A DNA stretch of 64,000 nucleotides from assembly GCF_004123295.1 (NCBI RefSeq), contig NZ_SDMK01000002.1:826784-890783 (forward strand), written 5' to 3'. Below, piece after piece: positions 1 through 8,940 of this stretch. Position 1 is the first letter of the stretch, and the number at the start of each line of letters is the position of its first letter. Made by a program: the position numbers and the translations under genes. The DNA comes from Silvibacterium dinghuense (lineage in GTDB: Bacteria > Acidobacteriota > Terriglobia > Terriglobales > Acidobacteriaceae). The notes under the pieces were generated by a model. The model saw only the letters and a list, made by a program, of their open reading frames with translations. It searched no databases and was not told where the DNA came from.

Positions 1-1
1 C

Positions 2-328
2 GAATTAGGCAAATTCGCTTCCCTGCTGCTCAGCCTCCTCTCACTGGAGTCGCTGCTGGGGAGCGCCTTTCTCGTGCCTGGAATGGGATGGGAAGACCGG
101 CTGCTTCGCTCGCTGGGACGGATCGTTCTGGCAGGATGCGTCTGTTTTGCCAGCGGACTTCTTTTCGAACAACGGCCACCGGGGCATGGCCCCGGTGCAG
201 GGATTCTGCGCACTCTGCCAGTCCGGCTCTATCTCTGGTCTCTTGCCGGAATGGCAATCCTGTTCGTCCTGAGCTGGTATCTTGTGACCTATTATTTGCC
301 CACGATATGGAAAAATCAGCCATACTAA
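2..328 (+). CDS. Membrane protein, C-terminal part (5' truncated by window)
   Basis: The frame is open from the first bases of the window to a TAA at 326-328, so the start lies upstream. The visible ~108 residues hold a hydrophobic Leu-rich stretch at the beginning, a second around GRIVLAGCVCFASGLLF, and a third near the end (LYLWSLAGMAILFVLSWYLV), followed by a short basic/aromatic tail. This fits the end of a multi-pass inner-membrane protein. I do not recognise the family. It is followed by a 154-bp gap and then the diguanylate cyclase on the same strand; a functional link is unproven. Confidence 0.5.
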   Translation, partial: ELGKFASLLLSLLSLESLLGSAFLVPGMGWEDRLLRSLGRIVLAGCVCFASGLLFEQRPPGHGPGAGILRTLPVRLYLWSLAGMAILFVLSWYLVTYYLPTIWKNQPY

Positions 329-482
329 TTCGCTCACTTCTGCCCAATGCAGCACCGCACCACGCTGCGTCATCGTAGAAACGTTCGATCCACAAAAGGA
401 GGCTCTGCCTACATAGAGAAGATGGCGACTTCAAATTGGATTTTTCTGCAGAACCGCTTCATCGACACAAGCAGGGGCAGGG

Positions 483-2309
483 ATGGAAGCAAAACAGCTG
501 ACGCTCATGCGTGATTTAGTCCGGCTTGCTTTTCTGCTGATCCTGGCAGATCTCGCTGCTTCCCTGGTGAACCTGGCGAGCTGGCATGCAGGCGGCGTCA
601 CCGTTCTCTGGCCGACCAATGCCCTGTTGGCAGCATATCTGCTGAGCTCGCCCCGGGGATGGAAGCACGCATCGGCCTGTCTCGCACTGGGCTTCAGCAT
701 CGACCTCGCAGAGAATCTGGTGCTCGGCTGGCACCTGGAATCATCGTTTTATCTTGCCTGCTGCAATCTCATGGAAGTCGTCGTGGCATGGCTGCTGATC
801 CGCCGGGTCACGGGTTCGCGGCCGGATCTCACCAACCTGCGGCATCTGTTGGCCATGCTCCTCTATGGGGTGGGATTGGCCTCCGCCGCAACCGCCATAG
901 CAGCATCCTTCCTCACCAGCCCCCCATCGAGCACCCTCGCGACGCTGGTCACCGTGCGCAACTGGTATATGCCGGACATGCTGGGCATGGCGACGGTGCT
1001 GCCGCTTTATCTAAGCTACCGGCTGCGCACCGGCCTGCGACTCTGGTCCTGGACAGAAGCAGCCGGCCTGTTCTCACTGGTCATCGCGGCCACCCTCTTC
1101 GTCTTCGGGCAGAACCGGTATCCGCTGCTTTTCCTGCTGACGCCGGTACTGCTGTTCGTCGGAGTACGCATGGGACTGGCCGGATCGGCGATGGCCCTGC
1201 TGCTGATTGCCGTCATTGGAGGCATCCTCACCTCGCGCGGTCACGGGCCAACCATGCTGATCCATGGCGCCACCATCGCGCAGCGGGACATGGCGCTGCA
1301 AGCCTTCATTGCGCTCACCATGCTGACCCTCTATATCCTCGATGTCGTGGTGGTCAGCAGGCTGCGCCTGCAACAGAATCTCGATGTCAACGAGACCCGG
1401 TTCCGCATGCTGGCCGAATCCTCGCGCGACATCATCGTGCTCACCGATCTCGCAGGGAATCGGCAGTATGTCTCGCCCGCAGCGCTCGAAGTTCTCGGCT
1501 GGTCGCCCGAAGAGCTCATCGGCGGCTCTTACCAGGAACTGGTGCACACCGAAGACATAGAACTGTTCCAAAGGATGCTCGAGGATTGCCGGGAAGGTCG
1601 TCCCATGCCGCCTACGACCTATCGCCAGCGTGCGAAAAACGGAAGCTATCGCTGGCTGGAATCGAACCCGCGCCTGCTGCTCGATCCGGCAACCGGAGAA
1701 GCCACCGGCTATGTAGCCGTCGTGCGCGACATCACCGACCGCAAAAAAGTGGAAGAAGAACTGGCGCGAGCCTTTTCCCTGGTGGAGACACTGGCCAGCG
1801 TGGACGGCCTGACAGGATTGGCCAATCGGCGGCGTTTCGATGAAGTTCTGGAACAGGAGTGGCTGCGCACCGTACGGGAAGGCGGCCAGCTCTCGCTGCT
1901 CATGCTCGATGTCGATCACTTCAAGCATTACAACGATCTATACGGTCACCTCTCCGGCGATGAATGTCTGCGGCAGGTCGCCGAGGCCATCCAGGAGACC
2001 CTGAATCGTGCGACCGATCTTGCCGCACGCTACGGCGGCGAGGAGTTCGCGGTGATTCTTCCCAACACCGGCCACACCGGAGCGCTAATGGTCTGCAATG
2101 AGATTCTCAAAGCAGTCCGCCTGCGCGGTGTCGCACACAGCGCCAATCCTCCGGGAGTCGTCACGGTAAGCGCCGGCTGTGCCTCTATGAGCGCCACCGT
2201 TCATGGCAGCTGGCTCGCGCTGCTCCGGGCTGCCGACGCAGCTCTCTATCAGGCTAAGGCGCAAGGGCGCGATCAACTCCAGATCGCGGGAGACCTCGAA
2301 ACCGCCTGA
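483..2309 (+). CDS. MASE1-PAS-GGDEF diguanylate cyclase
   Basis: Predicted membrane-bound enzyme that makes c-di-GMP from two GTP. Residues ~1-290 are a multi-pass hydrophobic block with the WPTNALL and PDMLGMATVLP patterns of MASE1 sensor domains. A PAS domain follows (~300-420, ending in a DITDRKK linker), then a GGDEF domain from ~440 (DGLTGLANRRRF). The active site is GGEEF at ~518-522, a fully functional variant, and the inhibitory RxxD site (RATD) sits exactly five residues before it, so product inhibition is expected. Length (608 aa) suits this architecture. The start ATG follows a purine-rich AGGGGCAGGG stretch. The MASE1 ligand cannot be inferred. Confidence 0.92.
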   Translation: MEAKQLTLMRDLVRLAFLLILADLAASLVNLASWHAGGVTVLWPTNALLAAYLLSSPRGWKHASACLALGFSIDLAENLVLGWHLESSFYLACCNLMEVVVAWLLIRRVTGSRPDLTNLRHLLAMLLYGVGLASAATAIAASFLTSPPSSTLATLVTVRNWYMPDMLGMATVLPLYLSYRLRTGLRLWSWTEAAGLFSLVIAATLFVFGQNRYPLLFLLTPVLLFVGVRMGLAGSAMALLLIAVIGGILTSRGHGPTMLIHGATIAQRDMALQAFIALTMLTLYILDVVVVSRLRLQQNLDVNETRFRMLAESSRDIIVLTDLAGNRQYVSPAALEVLGWSPEELIGGSYQELVHTEDIELFQRMLEDCREGRPMPPTTYRQRAKNGSYRWLESNPRLLLDPATGEATGYVAVVRDITDRKKVEEELARAFSLVETLASVDGLTGLANRRRFDEVLEQEWLRTVREGGQLSLLMLDVDHFKHYNDLYGHLSGDECLRQVAEAIQETLNRATDLAARYGGEEFAVILPNTGHTGALMVCNEILKAVRLRGVAHSANPPGVVTVSAGCASMSATVHGSWLALLRAADAALYQAKAQGRDQLQIAGDLETA

Positions 2310-2318
2310 ATGAAACAA

Positions 2319-2343
2319 CCCGCATGGAGAACATCCATGCGGG
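2319..2343. terminator. Bidirectional hairpin terminator
   Basis: Perfect 10-bp stem CCCGCATGGA / TCCATGCGGG with a 5-nt loop, placed between the convergent cyclase and hexosaminidase genes. No long T tract. Confidence 0.6.
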
Positions 2344-2368
2344 CTATCTCATCCTGATTGCGGAACTC

Positions 2369-4450
2369 TTACTGCACGCTCTGCACCAGCTGCGTCAGCG
2401 GCTCCAGCACAGTAAAGCGCACCTTGCCGATCGGCTCCTTCGCGCTCTTCAACAGAGCCAGCGACTGATCCTTCCATCCCGCCGGTGCAGCCTGCTTCGC
2501 ATCCAGATACTTCAGCGCATCCAATCCAAGCTGCCCCAGTTGGCCGAACTGCTCAGCCTTGGGCGCGGCCTCCTGCAACAGAGGCGCCTTCATCAGCGGA
2601 GCCAGCTGTGGCGCAGTGGTTACCCACTGCTGGAACCACGCTTCAAGCTGCGCATGCGCAGGTGAATCGGCCGAAGGGTGCTTCAGATACTCAGCAACAG
2701 CCGCTTCCACCTCGAATCGCGAGGGTGGATCGGGGCGCACCGCATCGATGAGGTGATCCATCGGGGTGAGCTGCGAGGTATGCTGCAGCTGATAGCGTTC
2801 ATCGAATCCGACAGGCTGAAGCACGCTGGCGAAGATGCGCAACGGCGCCACCTGATCGGGAGTGGCAATCTCCGGAGCGGCGAGTTTGCGGAGCGCCATG
2901 TCTTCGGCAGAAAGATGCTGCAGGCCAAAGTCTTCCAGACGCACCGATTCCACCCAGAGGCGGCGATACATATCACTCACATCGCTCACCGACTGCGGCG
3001 ACCATAGCCGCTCCGCAACTACCGCAGTCCGCGGCCAGATGCGTGAATCGACGCTGCGCGGCGAGAGATGCTCGCTCCACATGCAGGCTTCGCCGCCGAA
3101 AATGCGCGCTGCCTGCTCGGCGGTCAGATCGCTGCCAGCGGGAATGGGATCGACTGCATAGTGCTGCTCGGCAGAATCGATGTGATCAAGATAGTAGCCG
3201 GCCGAGAGGATACCGCCGTAGCCTGCCTTCGCCGAAGCGGCCAGCGAATCGAAACCGCGCCACGACTGGATCACAGCATCCTTATCAAGGCCCGGTGCAA
3301 AAATCTCATCCCAGCCGATCATCTTCTTGTGGTTCTTCTTCAGAATCGGTAACAGTTTCTGGTTGAAATAGGTCTGCAGCGCCGCGGTGTCCTTCAGATC
3401 ATGCGCCTTCATAAAGGCCTGAATGCGCGGATTGTTCTTCCACTGCACGCCGTTGTTCTCGTCGCCGCCGACATGGAAGTACGGATCGGGAAAGAGCGCA
3501 GTCATCTCGCTGATGAACTTATCAAGGAACTGGTATGTACTTTCGCGCGTGGGATCGAGCACCGGATCGAAGACCCCATATTCGCGGCTGATGGCATACG
3601 GCCCCTGGTGATTTCCCTTGCCATCCGTGCCCACGCCGCTCGCGAGATCGGGATAACCGACCAGCCACGAAAGCGCGTGTCCAGGAATGTCGAACTCCGG
3701 CACCACACGGATGCCGCGATCCCGCGCATAAGCAATCACCGAGCGCACCTGGTCCTGCGTGTAGTAATCACCGTCTGAACCCAGCTCCTGCAGCTTGGGA
3801 AAGACCTTGCTCTCAATGCGGAAGCCCTGGTCGTCGCTGAGATGCCAGTGGAAGACATTCATCTTCACCGCAGCCATGCCGTCAAGCGTGCGATAGATCA
3901 CATCGATCGGAATCCAGTGACGGCTGGAGTCAATCATGAGACCACGCCAGCGAAAGCGCGGCGCATCCTGGATCGAAACCGCAGGCATCACCCATCCGTC
4001 GCCTGCCGCCTGAACAAGCTGGTAGACGGTGGCAAGACCATGAATCGCGCCCACCACGGTCGCGGCATGCAGATGCGCACCGTCCCCTGTCACTTCCAGC
4101 GAATAGGATTCGTCTTCATCATCCGACTGAATGGCTTCGCCTGCACCATCCACGCTTACGGTCAGCGTTGCCGAACATGCACCCGGAGCAGTAGCGATCT
4201 GCAAACCGGTCTCGCTCTTGAGCCGGACAAGCAGGCGGCTGACGGCGCGATCGAGACGGCCATCGTGAAATTTATCTTCGCAGGCCGTGAACTGCGTGCC
4301 GAGCGCGAGATTGCCGCTGCCCTCCGAGATGTGTGCGGGCTGAGGCATCAGCGTATTGACGAACGGCACCGGCTGAGCCTGCAGTGGGGTAAAACTCATG
4401 GCAAGTCCGATCAGAATACCGGCAGAACAAAAACGATCCAAAACGCGCAC
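2369..4450 (-). CDS. GH20 beta-N-acetylhexosaminidase, secreted
   Basis: Removes terminal N-acetylglucosamine/galactosamine from chitin oligomers, glycoconjugates or peptidoglycan fragments. A signal peptide ends near the AQPVPF segment (first ~27 residues). The N-terminal GH20b domain is followed by the catalytic barrel, with RFRWRGLMIDSSRHW and the catalytic Asp-Glu pair in HVGGDENNG at ~325-330. Further barrel motifs are FHWHLSDDQGFR and the Trp-rich MWSEH. About 170 residues at the C-terminus form an extra domain. At 693 aa it is typical of exo-acting periplasmic enzymes. It is the first of several exported hydrolases on this strand but stands behind its own terminator. Confidence 0.93.
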   Translation of the reverse strand: MRVLDRFCSAGILIGLAMSFTPLQAQPVPFVNTLMPQPAHISEGSGNLALGTQFTACEDKFHDGRLDRAVSRLLVRLKSETGLQIATAPGACSATLTVSVDGAGEAIQSDDEDESYSLEVTGDGAHLHAATVVGAIHGLATVYQLVQAAGDGWVMPAVSIQDAPRFRWRGLMIDSSRHWIPIDVIYRTLDGMAAVKMNVFHWHLSDDQGFRIESKVFPKLQELGSDGDYYTQDQVRSVIAYARDRGIRVVPEFDIPGHALSWLVGYPDLASGVGTDGKGNHQGPYAISREYGVFDPVLDPTRESTYQFLDKFISEMTALFPDPYFHVGGDENNGVQWKNNPRIQAFMKAHDLKDTAALQTYFNQKLLPILKKNHKKMIGWDEIFAPGLDKDAVIQSWRGFDSLAASAKAGYGGILSAGYYLDHIDSAEQHYAVDPIPAGSDLTAEQAARIFGGEACMWSEHLSPRSVDSRIWPRTAVVAERLWSPQSVSDVSDMYRRLWVESVRLEDFGLQHLSAEDMALRKLAAPEIATPDQVAPLRIFASVLQPVGFDERYQLQHTSQLTPMDHLIDAVRPDPPSRFEVEAAVAEYLKHPSADSPAHAQLEAWFQQWVTTAPQLAPLMKAPLLQEAAPKAEQFGQLGQLGLDALKYLDAKQAAPAGWKDQSLALLKSAKEPIGKVRFTVLEPLTQLVQSVQ

Positions 4451-4549
4451 ACTACCTCCGCACAGATGTTGGTGAATGGGGTTATTTTCGGCACGGACAG
4501 TATACCTGTCTAGACCTCGCAGGCTCTTTCGCAGCCAAAATCCTCCCTA

Positions 4550-4589
4550 AAGAGCACAGGCACATCGAATTCGATGTGCCTGTGCTCTT
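4550..4589. terminator. 40-bp perfect palindrome, terminator of the M1 peptidase gene
   Basis: Two 20-bp arms (AAGAGCACAGGCACATCGAA and its exact complement) meet with no spacer, 2 bp past the peptidase stop codon. A strong hairpin is expected on either strand. Confidence 0.65.
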
Positions 4590-4591
4590 CC

Positions 4592-6616
4592 CTACTCTGC
4601 CTTCTTCTCGTTATTACTGCGATCGTCATCGGGCAGAACATGATCGGGATCGATAAGCACCGAGGCGATTTTTTTGCCGTTATCCGGCGCCCACACCAAT
4701 GTACCCTTCGAGAGCCAGGTCTCGACCGGCAGCTGGTGGCGTTCGCTTGTGCCGTCGGCGAACTTCACCTCGAAGGTCGCCGGAAGAACAAGCTGTCCAC
4801 GATTGCTGATGGTGACCTTGTTATCCGCCACGCTGTCTACCGCAAGATCGAACTTCCAGTTGTTCATGTACCAGCCACGCCAGAAGTACGACAGGTCTTC
4901 CCCGCCCTCGCTTTGCATCTCGCGGAAGAAATCCGATGGAGAGGGGTGCTTGAATGCCCAGTCGCGAATGTACTTGCGGAAGGCCCAGTCGAAGCGCTCG
5001 GGACCGAGGATCTGTTCGCGCAGCAGCACCATGCCGTACGCGCCTTTGAAGTAGCTCACCGGATGGCCAAGCATCATTGGATAGCTGTCGGCCGTGGCCA
5101 TCACCGTCGGCGCATCGGGGTTGTCGAGCACCTTCAGGATCATGTCTGGCGGCTCGCCGCCGGCCGAGTATTCGGAGTCACGCTTCGGCCCATACTTACC
5201 GCCGGCAAAGGTCGCAGACTCGTCGATATCGATGAAGGTATTGAAGCCTTCATCCATGAAGGCATGGCGACGCTCGTTCGAGCCCACGATCATCGGGAAC
5301 CAGTCATGGCCGATCTCATGCGCCGTCACCCAGAAGAGAAACGCACCGCTGTCCGGAATGCCGTCGAAGACGATGCCCGGATACTCCATGCCCGTCGAGA
5401 AGCCCGCCACATTAATCGCCGCCGGCCACGGGTAGGGATACCACTGCTTCGAGAAGTGCTCGACCGTGTCCTTCACATATTCTGTCGAATGCGCCCACGC
5501 ATCCTCGCCTTTGCTGTTCGGACCCACACTCTCCGGCGGATAGAAGCTCATCGCAAGCGATGACTTGCCATCCGGAAGATTGATCCGTGCAGCATCCCAC
5601 ACGAAGACCGGCGAAGCCGACCATGCCACATCGCGCGTGTGTTCCATGCGGAAGTGCCAGGTCAAATCGCCTGACTGCTTCGGACGGCTCGCGGGCGAAG
5701 TGACTTCCGAAGCACCGCGAATCACGACGGTCTTGTCGCTCTTGCGCGCCTCGTCGAGCCGCGCCATCTCCTGGGCCGTGAGCACGTCCTTCGGGTTCAT
5801 CAGCTCACCCGATCCCGCAACAATCATGTTTGCAGGCACGGACACGTAGTAGTCGATGTTGCCGTACTCGAGATAGAACTCGCTGCCGATATAAGGCAGC
5901 GTGTCCCAGCCGCGAAGATCATCGTACACGCACATGCGGGGAAACCACTGCGCCATGTCGTAGATATCGCCCTTCGGCAAATTGCCAGGCTTGTCGTCCA
6001 CCGAACCCGTCGTTGTAGCCCATGAAGTGCGTCCACCCCACACACCAGGAATCTGATAGTGATAATCGATGCGGATACGAATCTGCGCGCCGTGTCCACG
6101 CAGCGGCTCAGGCAGACGCACCTGCATGCGCGTGTCGGAGACAACATAATCCACCTTCTCCGCTTTGCCCTGCGTCTCCACGGTGACCGAGTCGAGCACA
6201 TACCCGTCGGTTGAAGGCTGCGGACCATCCTCAGGCGTCGTCGCACGACGCCGCATCCGCATGCTGCCACTCATTTCATGTGCGCGCGAATCCTTCCGGT
6301 AGATGTTCTGGTCCAGCTGAATCCACAGGCTCGGCAGCGTATCCGGCGAGTTGTTGGTGTAGGTAATGACTTCATGCGTGTGCAGCACCTTCGCCGCCGT
6401 ATCCAGCTGCGCGTGCAGTTCGTAGTCGGCCTCATTTTGCCAGTACGCGGGCCCGGGTGCGCCATTGCTCGAGCGATAGACATTCACCGGATCGGGCAAT
6501 GCGAGCGGCGCAAAGGTAAGACGCGGATCATATGGATTCGCATTCTGCGCAAAGGCTGGAGCAACAAGACTACACGCAGCAACGAAGAAGAGCGGAAGCG
6601 AGCGGCGGTGCGGCAT
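4592..6616 (-). CDS. M1 family zinc metallopeptidase, secreted
   Basis: Predicted aminopeptidase-like zinc protease. A signal peptide (RSLPLFFVAACSLVAPAFA) precedes the mature N-terminus. The zinc site is HEIGH at 433-437 with the third ligand Glu456, i.e. the HExxH-x18-E pattern of family M1; the following WFPMIVGSNERRHAFMDEG matches the family helix. The upstream exopeptidase motif is not the classic GAMEN: the corresponding region reads AGFSTGMEYPGI, as in many bacterial M1 paralogues, so the substrate may not be a simple free N-terminus. Length 674 aa. It is followed at once by a perfect palindromic terminator. Confidence 0.92.
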   Translation of the reverse strand: MPHRRSLPLFFVAACSLVAPAFAQNANPYDPRLTFAPLALPDPVNVYRSSNGAPGPAYWQNEADYELHAQLDTAAKVLHTHEVITYTNNSPDTLPSLWIQLDQNIYRKDSRAHEMSGSMRMRRRATTPEDGPQPSTDGYVLDSVTVETQGKAEKVDYVVSDTRMQVRLPEPLRGHGAQIRIRIDYHYQIPGVWGGRTSWATTTGSVDDKPGNLPKGDIYDMAQWFPRMCVYDDLRGWDTLPYIGSEFYLEYGNIDYYVSVPANMIVAGSGELMNPKDVLTAQEMARLDEARKSDKTVVIRGASEVTSPASRPKQSGDLTWHFRMEHTRDVAWSASPVFVWDAARINLPDGKSSLAMSFYPPESVGPNSKGEDAWAHSTEYVKDTVEHFSKQWYPYPWPAAINVAGFSTGMEYPGIVFDGIPDSGAFLFWVTAHEIGHDWFPMIVGSNERRHAFMDEGFNTFIDIDESATFAGGKYGPKRDSEYSAGGEPPDMILKVLDNPDAPTVMATADSYPMMLGHPVSYFKGAYGMVLLREQILGPERFDWAFRKYIRDWAFKHPSPSDFFREMQSEGGEDLSYFWRGWYMNNWKFDLAVDSVADNKVTISNRGQLVLPATFEVKFADGTSERHQLPVETWLSKGTLVWAPDNGKKIASVLIDPDHVLPDDDRSNNEKKAE

Positions 6617-6752
6617 AGAGCAGGACTCTCTTTCTACAGAAATGAAATTCGATCAATAGAAGGAATGAAATAAAAACAGTTTCAAGAATGAGATAAGAAC
6701 AATTGCAGGAGGAGAAGATTCCGGCAACTATCCTCCATACTTCTTTCACTAC

Positions 6753-8834
6753 TTATTCCCCGTACTTCTTCAACCACTTCAACTCATCGCGAACCTTGAT
6801 GTACCCATGCCATGGATTCCTATCCAGCGGATGCCCTTCCCCCGGAAAGACCAGTAGCGTGTGCGGTACATTCAGCCGCTCGAGAGCGCGCTCAAGCACC
6901 ACCTGCTCAAAGTAGCTCACGCGAATATCGGCATTGCCGCCGACGATGTGCGTAGGCGTCGTGACTTTGTTCATCTGAAAGAGAGCCGCTTCCGACTGGT
7001 AAAGCTCCGGCTTCTCCCACGGCGCGCCGGAGAGATACCACGCATCGTCATAGGTCAGATCGTCGTTACCCCAATTCGCGGCATGCTCCACGGCACCTGC
7101 TCCGGTAACCGCAGCCTTGAAGCGTGTGGTCTGCGTGATCAGCCAGTTGGTCATGTAGCCACCGTAGCTATAGCCACCGATGGTCAGGTGATCGGGATCG
7201 GCGATGCCGTCCTTCACCAGCGCGTCCACGCCGGACAAAATATCCTGTCCCGGAGCCGAGACAAGATGCGGCTGAATCGCCAGCATGAAGGCATCCCCGT
7301 ATCCGGTCGATCCGCGATAATTCGGGCGAAATACGAGCCAGCCATTTGCAGCCGCAAGCGTTGCCCAGTCGTACCAGTCCGCGCCGAAGCGATCGCCGTC
7401 CGCATCCTCAGGGCCCCCATGGATCAACGTCAGCATTGGCAGATGCTTCGCATCCGTCTTTCCTGGCGGATAAATCAGCACGCCTTCCACACTGGTGCCA
7501 TCCGGAGACTTCCACCGATAAGGCTTCCAGCTCGCCTGAGCGCGCTGCTTGAAAACCGGATTGAACTCCGTCACGGCCTTCGCATCGTTCAACGCCGACG
7601 GTTGCGAAGCGACAAAGACCTGTGTGGGATCGTTGATGGCGGAATGGGTATAGAGAACGGCGGAACTGTTTCGCGCCGCCTCTAAATGCGCATCATTGCC
7701 CGGCTGCGAAGCAAGCAGAGTGAATTTGTCACCGTCGATGCGATAAATCTTCTGGTCCATTCCGGTTAGCCCGGTCGCCAGCACCTCATCCTTCGCCGTC
7801 AGCGTGAAGTCATCCCACGATCCCTGAAAATCAGTGCCCTGGCGCGTAATCTTCGTGGAAGCGGGATCGATGGAGTAGATTCTTCCCTGCACATCCTGAT
7901 ACGCGCCCTCCATCGAACCACCGCCTGCACGCACGGTGAAGTAGAGCTTGTTGCCGGCATGATTCCATTGCAGGTGGCCTTCGAGTCCCTGGTTATGCGT
8001 CAACTGGCGAAGGTCGCCGCCATGAGCAGGCACCATGTAGATCTCATAGTCTGCGGGGTTCTCCTCCCGGTGCGAGATCGGTCCCGACTCCACGGCGATC
8101 ACATCACCCTTGGGCGAAGGCGCGATCTCATCGATCTCCAGCGAGCTGTGGCCAATGGTCACGGCATCCGCCGGCAAAGCAGGCTTATCGGCTGGCGCAT
8201 CGTCCTTCGCATGTGCCTCAGGAGTAGCCTGGCTATGCCGGCGCGCCGCATCCACAGAGATCGAAAGCAGCAGGTCGCCGCGCTCCTGTTCGCGCCAGCG
8301 GATCACATCCTTCCATTCCGACTTATTGGCTTCTTCCTGATTTTTCGAGAGCGGCTCGGTGGACGAGAATAGAAGGCTCGTGCCATCCGCCGACCACGCA
8401 AGGGCATGAGCATCCAGCTTATCGGTGTAGAGCGGAAAGGCCTCGCCGCCATTGAGCGGCAGGATCCACACGCGGCTCGGCTCATCATCCTTGCCGGCAT
8501 TGTCTTCTTCTGCTGCAGCCACCGGCCGATCCGAGAGGAATGCAATGTACCGGCCATCGGGCGACCAGAGCGGCGAAGAATCATGGCCGGAATGCGTGAG
8601 CGAAATCAGCTTACCGCTCGCTTTCGACCACAGCCAGAGATCCTCGCGGAAGCGATTGTGCTGCCAGTCCGGCGCACCGGTAGCAACCACTGCGGCGCTG
8701 CCATCGGGTGCGATGCGGGCATCGCGAATCTCGGCGGCATTCATGAACTCGTCCAGCGAAATCGGCGCCTGGGCACGAGCGGCAAGCGGCAGAAACACCA
8801 GGGGCAGCAGAGGCAGCGCGTGAAAACTCTTCAT
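6753..8834 (-). CDS. S9 family prolyl-oligopeptidase-like serine peptidase, secreted
   Basis: Exported peptidase of the acylaminoacyl-peptidase/dipeptidyl-peptidase branch of S9. A signal peptide (LLPLVFLPLAARAQA) is followed by a WD/TolB-like beta-propeller (~25-430; repeats such as SPLWSPDGRYIAFLSDRP) and a C-terminal alpha/beta-hydrolase. The nucleophile is Ser556 in GGYSYGGYM; the Asp is in the VGGNADIRVSY segment and the His in FPGEGHPLDR near the C-terminus. The propeller gates entry of short peptides. It is on the same strand as the M1 peptidase gene but 136 bp apart, so it is probably a separate transcript. Confidence 0.93.
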   Translation of the reverse strand: MKSFHALPLLPLVFLPLAARAQAPISLDEFMNAAEIRDARIAPDGSAAVVATGAPDWQHNRFREDLWLWSKASGKLISLTHSGHDSSPLWSPDGRYIAFLSDRPVAAAEEDNAGKDDEPSRVWILPLNGGEAFPLYTDKLDAHALAWSADGTSLLFSSTEPLSKNQEEANKSEWKDVIRWREQERGDLLLSISVDAARRHSQATPEAHAKDDAPADKPALPADAVTIGHSSLEIDEIAPSPKGDVIAVESGPISHREENPADYEIYMVPAHGGDLRQLTHNQGLEGHLQWNHAGNKLYFTVRAGGGSMEGAYQDVQGRIYSIDPASTKITRQGTDFQGSWDDFTLTAKDEVLATGLTGMDQKIYRIDGDKFTLLASQPGNDAHLEAARNSSAVLYTHSAINDPTQVFVASQPSALNDAKAVTEFNPVFKQRAQASWKPYRWKSPDGTSVEGVLIYPPGKTDAKHLPMLTLIHGGPEDADGDRFGADWYDWATLAAANGWLVFRPNYRGSTGYGDAFMLAIQPHLVSAPGQDILSGVDALVKDGIADPDHLTIGGYSYGGYMTNWLITQTTRFKAAVTGAGAVEHAANWGNDDLTYDDAWYLSGAPWEKPELYQSEAALFQMNKVTTPTHIVGGNADIRVSYFEQVVLERALERLNVPHTLLVFPGEGHPLDRNPWHGYIKVRDELKWLKKYGE

Positions 8835-8940
8835 GGCGGAATGGAAACACTATAAATGCAGAGCACGGCGCAGGCGGATTGTTTGTTAGAGTGGCAAGCA
8901 ACCGATCCGGTTCAAGCAGGAAGCAGGAGACAACAGGCGA

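Noticed and set aside
4574-5563. A 329-codon plus-strand frame opposite the M1 peptidase gene
   Set aside because: No signal, no motifs, and it begins inside the palindromic terminator.
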